A DNA stretch of 64,000 nucleotides from Tubulanus polymorphus (taxonomy: Eukaryota; Nemertea; Palaeonemertea; Tubulaniformes; Tubulanidae), in the NCBI RefSeq assembly GCF_964204645.1, contig NC_134034.1, positions 7,623,414 through 7,687,413 on the forward strand. The letters run 5' to 3'. Numbering within the stretch: position 1 is the stretch's first letter; each line of letters opens with the position of its first letter. The position numbers and the translations under genes are program-made. This document shows, in pieces, positions 55,195-64,000 of this stretch. The notes under the pieces were generated by a model. It was not told where the DNA came from and made no database searches. It worked only from the letters and a program-made list of their open reading frames with translations.

Positions 55195-57491
55195 AAAAAC
55201 AGGCCTATCGAGTGAATAAGTACATAGACTGAATTAGACTTTAGGCTGACCAAATCCTATCCATGTTATAATGGCACCAGTTATTAGTAACATCACTGTA
55301 GGGCCGACAAGAGGGGAAAAAGTTCTGTTTGTAGCACATAGGCATGGTAGGCTTGTCGCACTCACTCAATACTTAAAACGCTGTTGTTACCTGTACGTGA
55401 CTGTACGGTGATTTCTACAGGTTAGCCGTATGTGAGTAATTTGACGCTCAGCCTTGCAATATTGGGATTCGAAACCAAACGAAAAAAAAGTCCAGTAGTC
55501 CAGTGATTTACCCACTGTGCCACAGAACGCAACTGCAGGTTAGAGGAAATTTGATTTACAAATAGCCTAGCCTCATGTAACCCAAACTCTATTCTTTTAC
55601 GCATGTTTGCAGATTATAGGAACTCACGAACAGCGTTTTTAGGGAACTCACGTACGGTTAACCTGTGGATATCACCGTACAGTCACGTACGGGTAACAAC
55701 TTCGTACTTAAAATGCTATTGGGTACTATATAATAGGCCTATATAAAAACCAATAAATACCGGTAGGCTTTCTTAGCTTCCACACTTCACAACCGAACCA
55801 ACTGACCAACCAGTATATTTATTCCCAGTACGCACCAACCGGCACAGGCCTAACACTGTGAACTGTGTGTACGTTAGTAGGCTATCGATAATCACCTGAT
55901 ACTTTTCTGTCGTTTGTTTTCTCTCCGAGACGAACGTAATTCTAGTAGCCCTCCGCGACTCAACGACCTTGATTTAAACTTGATCAATTCAAAATCTGTT
56001 TATTGACGCTTTTGGTTACATGAACTGATCAGCAATATACTTAAATGAAATAACCGAAATAACAAGAAATCAAAAATATTAAAGAGGTAACAAACAAATG
56101 CCCGTAAACCTGTCAGACACGCAAACGCCAGACTCGTAAACTCTTGGACTCGGACCCGCTGGGCAATAAATTCATAAAATTGACTTTGAAATTGATTGTG
56201 GAGAAGAGAGGGAATAATTCGATAGCTCTTCCTCATAAAGAAGAGAAATTTCGGAAAGAAAACACAACATGGCTACTAATTGAACGGAGCCAAATTTCCG
56301 ATGTTTACGGCTCGACAGTGCCTTTATAACGTGGATTTATCAAAATTCCCATGCAGTATCTGGAGATTGAAGTCAGCTGAAGGATATCATACGGATTGTA
56401 TCGGCGACAGCGGTAAGGTAAGGAAGCCTTTACACTTTTAACAAAAACTGTGTGGAAAAGGGAAAAAAAAAATAATAATCACGCGAATTTCAATAGGGTT
56501 TTCTGTGAAGAAACAGAAAACCCGAAAACTTCCAGATAGCAACGATTGACATCGCAGTTGTTTCGAAACAGAAAGCAATGTCATCTTCCCCCAGTTACTG
56601 GTGGTCTGGTTTCAGTAACATAGACAAGATAACAAATTTCAGGGGCTGTCTGACCCCCTGATTTTTTTTTGGGGGGGGGGGGGGTCACAGACACCCCTAA
56701 TATTCATCAAAACAGCGGGGAACACTTTATTATAGCTCAGGAGATGATAATCAGTTAAGGAGGAGACTTGATAACAAAAAATGACCGAAAAGAAACAAAT
56801 TTATGAAAATTTGGAATTTATGTTTGACCTCTCATTGACCTTGAGATTATGACCATCATTGTAACCCTAGGGGCCCTGAACATGTTTCAAGGACCAGGAA
56901 CAGTATGTTCAATAAAATGGGCATCCAAGATCAGTTTGTGTCTGCTTTCTATTATCGCATGGCCAATTACTGGAAAATAAAACTGCCCATTTTTGTACGA
57001 TCGAACCCAGCGTGACCCTTTTTGGTCCCCCATCACACCCCTGAGAAGAAAAGTTTTTCAAATATAGATTTCTAGATGTCATCCTGAAATAGAAAATATA
57101 TAGTCTTATAATGTTTCATTGAGCTGAAAGCCCTCAGAAATGCTTAATCATGAGATTTAAATAATGGCTAAAATTGATCGCGCAAGATCTAGCGTTCGGA
57201 AAATAGGACGTTCCGCATGGAAAGGTTTTCAAATAATTATTATAGTAGCGCCGGAATTCCCCGTATATCCCAAAAACAGCCAATCACATTCGCTCGTAGA
57301 GACGGCGCCCCCCAACCGAGGTCATTGCAATTTTACACGCAAGAGCTAAGAATTTTCCCGCCAAAAACTGTTTTCGTCGAATTCAAACAAAGTTGACCAT
57401 GTCATCGACGGAGGTTCGTCATGTCTTCAATCGCATCGATTATACGTCGTATACGGGCCTTATACCTTCATGACGTAGTAGAAGAAGAATA
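55195..57491. other. Unassigned, with a repeat shared with 61 kb
   Basis: No gene is supported. Bases ~56370-56530 (ATACGGATTGTATCGGCGAC, AATAGGGTTTTCTGTG) recur in the same orientation near 61045-61195. A poly-G tract is at ~56672-56687. ACCTTCATGACGTAGTAGAA at ~57463 recurs near 61432. Confidence 0.4.
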
Positions 57492-58335
57492 TATTAGCAA
57501 AATCAACTTTGGATATTATAGAACCATCTAGAATTATAAGAATAAGAAATAATGAAAAAGAAAATGTTACCAGTACAGAAATAAATAGAAATAAAAGATC
57601 ATTTCGTCTAAGAATTGATTATTTATTTGAAATAATCAAAAATAATCTAGAATCAGAAATGGAAGAGCATGGAAACCAGAAACATCAAGAAGAGACATTC
57701 AACCAATTGATAATGGTTCAAGTCAATTACAAGAAAGAAGTAATTTAGATAAAGCGAGAGATACAGTTAATTACTTAGAAAAACAGATAAATAGTACTTT
57801 AGATACATCTCTTACTGGAACAAATCAAATGAAACTTTTATCAGAAAAAGGATTTCTTGGTTTAACTGAAGATTTAGAAACATTTCCTGAATAAGCGCGT
57901 AGAGAAATTAAAGGTGTACAAATATCAGCTGATAAAATTGCGCATGATAAAAGTATAAGAGATCAAAAAATTATGTATTTGGAAAACGAAAAAAACGATA
58001 AAAATGAAGAAATAGAACAATTAAAGTCTGATTTAGCTCAACAAGTAATTGATGAAATTGAATATAGCCTAAAAGAATTACGTTTAGAAAAAGAAATTAA
58101 TGATTTAAAAGATAGTAAAAGTTAGAAGTACAGAAAAAAGAAAAATATATATTAATGGAAAAATATGCTAATAATATTAAAAGATTAAAAGTTATCTTTT
58201 AAAGATTTGTTGATAAAACCAGATTCAAAACTATCATTAAAAGATAGAATAAAATTATTATTTAAATTAGAAGGTATAACAATTCTTTCAATTCTAACAG
58301 CTGTAACTATGGTATTTACAACAATTGGTTAAGAA
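57492..58335 (+). pseudogene. Fragment of the Polinton coiled-coil/membrane protein
   Basis: It starts LAKSTLDII and includes SADKIAHDKSIRD, EEIEQLKSDLAQQVIDEIEY, SFKDLLIKP and GITILSILTAVTMVFTTIG, aligned with about 44890-45625. The stretch at 57720-57890, with LEKQINSTLDTSLTGTNQ, has a better preserved middle than the copy at 45 kb. Frameshifts and stops occur. Neither end shows an element terminus. Confidence 0.75.
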
Positions 58336-61195
58336 ACAATAAATTACACAATTTGAACTTTATTGTTCGGGATTATAAGAGTAGGCAACATATTCCACTC
58401 TCGAGAATTACAAGACGCTCATCTAAAATGTAATAAAGAGTCCATTAATTATAAATCAAAAATTTAATAAAGGACCAATGGTCCAGTGGCTCGCCAAACT
58501 GGTGTGAAGTAAAATCTGTCACGTAGGCTACTGGTATGCAAAAAATCATTTCATTGAAAATTTAACAAGAAAAAGATATACAAAAAGGGACTCAATTTTG
58601 ATCAGTGTGAACTTTTAATGATAACTGACTTTTGACGAGAATGAAATCTTTGAAAAATTGATTATGGGCCCCTTGTCTGAACAAATGTTCATAATTGTAA
58701 TACATCCCTTGAATGATATAAAACAACTAAAACTATGAGTGACCCGATAAGATACGGTACCAACTTGGTGAGAGACTGGGTTTCATCGGAAGTTTTAACT
58801 GATACATACAGGCAGCGAACACGAGAGTATAAGGCTATATTGCCTCCGCGACTGACTGTACGCGACTGTTTTCAACGCGAACGCTCCACTGTGCCCCAGT
58901 TAACAAACTAATACAAATAATCAGGCTCCAAAACTGATCGCTAATGCGAACGTTAATGAAATGACTTCAATTAATGTTGATAAAACATGTATTCCAGTCG
59001 TGTAAATATCAGACTCATCTCTAAAAATTCGATGCTATCAGTGAATCAGCCGTGTGGCGAACACGGAAGTAAATTTCCACATTTTGAAACCACATTCAGA
59101 TTTCTTGATGCAACGTTACCTTACGCACGGGATATCAAAACTAGATGAATCATTGAATACATCGCACACAATAAATCGTTATATCATACGCCTTGAATAT
59201 CAGTATTTGCGCTAGAAATGATGAATATCAACAATCGCGCCGCAATTTTGTTTGTGAAATCACGCGCACCAGCTGATCCATCTCGTTCAATGTCATGACG
59301 TCATGATGGATGTCAAAACCGGGTCAACACAAATTTTATAGAACCAAGATTTTGAGGTGATTTGTCTTTGAAAGCCCATAACTACCGAAACAAGCGTCGG
59401 ATCTTGGTGATATAATGTTCTTCTGACGCAAATAGCATTGAATTTTCACGTGTCTTATTTTGGACATTTAAAGATGCTGCATAACAAAACGTGCTCGAAT
59501 AAATTCGAATTTTTGAAACATTTTTGGTAAATTTCTCAAAAAATATGAAACCCATACCTTCAACTTTGCGCACCATAAAGAAAAACCAATTACGAAATAT
59601 ATTTTTGCTTAATCCGTTCAATTCGCCCATTAGCAGTGAAATTACAGGCTAATGAAATTGCGTTCGAGTGCGCTAAAAATAGCTTCAAGCGTAGTGTATT
59701 AAGCATACGAATGATTATCGATCGGCCAGACCGTTGACATTGGCTTACCAGATTACCGGTGGTATAGAAAAACATTTATAGATTATTTTTCGCGTGATGA
59801 TATAGATACCATATTAAATAAAGGACCAATGGCCCAGAAGCTCACCGACATGATATTCTGAGAAGCAAAAGGAAGAAAGCGAAATATGCTTTCAAAGAAG
59901 TAATAATAAGAAGTAAATATAGCTGCAAAGCAGCGATAACGGGTTTTCTGCTGTCTTAGAATCCTGTTCATCGGTGGATTTCGACAAAGCATTTGATAAG
60001 GTACAACAGCAGCCATTACTAACTAAACAGGCTATTAGGAAACAGTACCAATGATATGTCGCCCAAATGGCTCAGCAGTTATCTCTGAACAAAAACTTGT
60101 AGCCGAAATCAAGGGAACGCCTCATCTTGGAATAAGTCGGTCTAGCAAGTGGAGTCACGCAAGGTAGTATCCTAAGTCGTCTTCTGCTTGATGTCCTGAC
60201 AAATGACATACACAGTAATCCAAAATATACCAGATCGAGTAAATTTCCAAAACAACCTTAACACTCCACGCCGTTCGACCAAAAAATTTAATGTTCCGAC
60301 AAGAAAATCTTGTTCGAATGAAAACAATTCTGTTTGATCGAACAATACGCTTCTTGTTTGAACCAAAACTTTTTTTCATTCTGACAAAAAAAATGTGTTC
60401 GAATAAAAAGCTATGTTATTGTTTAAATGAAAAAACTGTTTGCCCGGCAAAAGAAATTGGTTGAGCGAAAACAAATTTTTTTCGAACGAATGTTTGAATG
60501 AAAACAATTCTGTTCGATTGAACGAAATACTTAATACTTTTGGTTAGGAGAAAAAATTTTTTACAATATACTTGTTCGAACGAAAAACTTAATGTTCTGA
60601 CAAGAAAATTCAGTTCAAATTAAAACAATTCTGTTCGATTCTCATGATGAGGAGAAACTCGCAGCTGATCCCCGGAACGACGATGTAGTGACACACGTCG
60701 ATTCGTCGATGTTTATGGCTTGAAAGTGCTTCTAAAATCTAAAGTAGTAAATTTCCAGTGTATCGGTAATATGATTTGATGAGGAATATGGGCTATTGTT
60801 AAAATTACTGTTTGAAGACCGCGGCTGAATGTGAAGTCTGCGGCAATAAATTAGTTCATTTATACTTGAATTGATAATCGAAGTGACAATCGGCCTGCGG
60901 GTTGATTTCGGGATGACGACTCGAAAAACATGTCGCCCCATTGAATGGGGCAAAATTTTCGATGTTTACGGCCCGACAGTGCTTTTGTAACGATGATTCG
61001 TGAAAAAACACGCGGATTATTTGTAGATCTCAGTGAGCTGAACGATATCATACGGATTGTATCGACAACAGCGGCAAGGTAACAAAACCTTAGTTCTTTT
61101 AGTGAAAATAGTGTGACATAAAATAATAATAAGAAGAAACACGCGAATCTCAATAGGGTTTTCTGTGATGTAACAGAAAAACCTAATAATCAAAG
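58336..61195. other. Unassigned repeat-rich host-like sequence
   Basis: AATAAAGGACCAATGG recurs at about 58477 and 59816. GCTGCAAAGCAGCGATAACG at 59922 is an inverse copy of the 27.2 kb repeat. Bases 60290-60640 contain many TTCGAACGAAA/TTCGATTG-like degenerate repeats. No coding region is convincing. Confidence 0.35.
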
Positions 61196-63901
61196 CTTAG
61201 TTGACAAAGAACCGTGAGATGGACAGGTAACACTTCATATAAAATAAAATGTTTTATTTTTTTGCAAAATAACAAGCTAATTTTTTTACAATAACTTGAA
61301 TCTTGAATAGTTCAGATGTTCCGTCGTACATGTATCTAGGCTATGGTTTCCCGTGAACGTTGTAATTTTTGTTATAAGTTTAATGACTGCTACTCGCCAT
61401 ATCATAACCTAAACAAGAGGCCCACGGGTCTTGTACCTTCATGACGCAGTAGAAGAAGAATGATTCAGTATTCAAAGTTTTACAGAATGATTTACATTGT
61501 AATGATGTAACAAGTTTTAAAATAGTTAAGAGGTATAGGCTATGTGGCGATAATGTTCATTTTCTGTTAATATATCCATACATGAAAAGACAAGCCCATT
61601 TTAGCTGCCCCAAAGATCACACTACATGAAAAAATGCATCAAGAATTGGTGTAGGCATCGTGTTGAAAATAAATCCAAGATGGGTGGCAACCCTGGTGGA
61701 CACAAGGGGTAGACATTTCACCTACCAAAATTCTTACACCTAGTATCTTGAAAATGCATTGCAAAATTGAATTGCAGGCCGTTTCGTGCAAGAAATTCTA
61801 GATGGCTGACCTGGCGGCCATATTTGAAGGCCGATGACCTCCATATACAAAAGGCATGGAGAGCTTGACCCTGATCCTCACACGAAATTGTGTGGAAATC
61901 CATCAAGAATTGCGGACTGCATCGAGCAAACAAGAAATTCAACATGGCCACCCCAATGGCAGCCATATTTGATCACCAATGATATTTTTTTACAATATGG
62001 GTGGACATCTCGCCAGACCCAATCATCATGCTACTTTTCAAAAAGATTCATCGCAAATTACAGGTGAATTACTGTGTGAAATTCAATTCAATTCCAGAGG
62101 TCCTGGCTTAGGCCTATGTAATAGGAGTCAATTAAGATTCGACTTTTTGAAAAACCAGCACAGATGCCTATTCAAATCACATGTAATTAAAAAGTGCTTC
62201 TTAGTTTGATGTCCCTGTTTTCATCGCGCACGTGGTTAAAATTATTGTTATCGAACGTCTTCAACAGCTGTTACGACGGCAACCGCGTCTGTCAATCATC
62301 TTAATTGATTCATATACTAAAATGCACGCTATGAAAAAAACTATGCGGTGGATCAATCTGGAATTTTTCAGTAGAATGTCAGACGCTAGGTACCTTTCTT
62401 TAAAGGTTCATTTGTTGTATGTCATTTACGATCAGTTATACAGTACTTTATTCATAACTTTGAGGGACTTAGAGGGACTGTAATGGACCATTTGTTGACA
62501 CTAACCGTTAATAAGCTTCGTATGGATACAATCAAGATAATTCCACCCTATAATTCCACTATTCAACGATCGACATACGACGCGCAGCTTGAACATGGCG
62601 CCGCCATTCAATACGCTCGTCACGATGTATCTCTACACACATCAAAATCACACTTAGATTACAAGTGTTGACTTATGAGAAACGATCGAAATCTAGCAAG
62701 TTGATTGGGAAAATAGCAGCACTATAGTTGAAAAAAGTTGATAAACCACCTCCGACTGTCTAATCATTAAAAAACTGATGCTTCTGTTTCCATTGCCCTA
62801 GGAAAACTAATCAATGACCAAATATCGCGAGTTGCTAAATTACGCTAAAATATTAAGTTCGTTCGGATCATCTCGAAATTTCAGCCTGGCAACCCTCAAG
62901 AAATGTTTTAAACGCCTGTGCAATGTTCTATCAAAATCACTGAAGAAACTTTTTTCATGCACAAACACGCATTGTAGCGACAGATAAGAAGACAAGGCAA
63001 TTCAAACCCATCGTTCATATCGCTAAATCAGGTCTTTAATTATGTTGTTATAACTTTTTCGGAAATAATTCAGTAAGTGCACATTCGCTATTAAAATAGC
63101 TTCAGGGACAGCCGAAAATGTGCAGAGCTCTCGATTGGCAAGCTGGTGCTGCCATCATTAATCGCTATTGCGCAATCGCAAGGCCAGTAAATCCATTGAG
63201 TAAAAAGTGGAGTGGTGGAAGATTATTTTTTTCTCCTAATAACTATAGTACAGACGATATAGCTGAAAGAAGTTTGTATTCCGATTCAGAAGGCATTTTT
63301 TTTTACAAACGAGGTCCAGTCATAAAAAAATGAAGGTCTTTTTATTGGATATACATTGGGGTTTCGTTATTTCATCAGGAGAAACTGAAGACTTACCTCC
63401 CTCCCTCGTACATGTACCATACCCGACGACTGGTGGAAGTTAATACGCTACGGTTTCTTTGAGTATCTTGACGTCGACGGTACTCTTATTTCAAGAGTCA
63501 GTGACCAAAGTATAAAAATGTAACGTGCTTTTCCGCCATTTGTTTTCTTAACAGTAATCGTCAATACACAGCTTGATATTTTACAAAATGTAGCATCTGC
63601 TAATGATTATTCATGACTTAGGTCATTCCAGGTCAAGTCAAACTATATTAAAGCTAAGAAAATTTTCTAATTATCTAAAATTTTACAGCTTAGATCAATC
63701 ACATCCCAACGAAATTCGCACAATAGCGAGTGTTAGGCTATTTGAATCATCTGAAACAAGAAATACGACCGGGTATATCACCGTTTCAGAATGTGCCTTG
63801 TCAACATCACTTTCTAGCAATATTGGCACAAGACCAACTAGACCGTTGGCATAACTTATGCTTCGCTAAAAAGTTAGATAACTTTAAACCAAATATAACT
63901 C
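61196..63901. other. Unassigned host-like sequence
   Basis: An ACAAGAGGCCCACGGGTCTTGT inverted string lies near 61415. ORFs of 60-85 codons near 61834, 62232, 63118 and 63603 show no recognisable domain. Confidence 0.3.
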
Positions 63902-64000
63902 ATGCAAAGAAATTTTTTGAACTTACATATAGAATTTCTAAATAAACATCCATCTAAAAATGAAATCAAAAATTATATTCCAAAAATAATTTCAAGAGCA
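63902..64000 (+). CDS. AT-rich partial ORF running off the window
   Basis: The frame from the ATG at 63902 is open to the edge and Lys/Asn/Ile-rich (FLNKHPSKNEIKNYIPK). Its composition suggests the start of another Polinton-like block. No identification is possible from 33 codons. Confidence 0.2.
   Translation, partial: MQRNFLNLHIEFLNKHPSKNEIKNYIPKIISRA

Overview
The window looks like the genome of a marine invertebrate, possibly a mollusc (low confidence). No complete host gene is recognisable. The sequence is a graveyard of nested mobile elements and endogenised virus-like DNA. Composition alternates between very AT-rich blocks, which carry Polinton/Maverick (adintovirus-like) genes, and a more balanced host-like background full of dispersed repeats.

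The main object is a full-length Polinton at 32785-53974 (21.2 kb). It has near-identical ~90 bp terminal inverted repeats starting AGTAATAGG and a perfect 6 bp target-site duplication (AACGTT). In order it carries a zinc-finger gene, a protein-primed family B DNA polymerase, an opposite-strand zinc-finger gene, a run of small virion-type and membrane proteins, a coiled-coil membrane protein, a double-jelly-roll type major capsid protein, a DDE integrase with chromo-like tail, a packaging ATPase, two small conserved proteins and a reverse-strand gene at the right end. Most genes are broken by stops and frameshifts, and at least four later insertions sit inside the element. The polymerase is interrupted in its catalytic motif C by a decayed intein with a LAGLIDADG-type endonuclease. 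Most genes start at a (T)ATAAATG or AATAAATG motif, and many of these are preceded by AATTTTTTT, which suggests a shared virus-like promoter.

A second Polinton enters at the left edge (1-5471 or beyond). It carries the same capsid, ATPase, integrase and two small proteins in a rearranged, partly inverted order, plus an intact HNH endonuclease. Further Polinton debris lies at 6751-7110, 14896-18662, 28305-29440 and 57492-58335. A 2.04 kb non-autonomous derivative (8948-10987, TSD ATTATT) has a ~400 bp palindrome at each end and one intact ORF. A 122 bp palindrome with the same terminal sequence ends the 14.9-18.7 kb fragment, so this family appears to have palindromic, hairpin-like termini.

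Other elements are a decayed LTR retroelement (LTR 7861-8827, repeated primer-binding-like sites, gag-protease 11299-14172), split by the 2.04 kb element; a minus-strand Helitron derivative (20393-26146) containing a 4.85 kb DDE transposon (20481-25330); and a 2.38 kb repeat present twice in inverted orientation (15389-17768 and 47061-49442), both times inserted in Polinton DNA. The remaining sequence is repeat-rich and carries no gene I can support.
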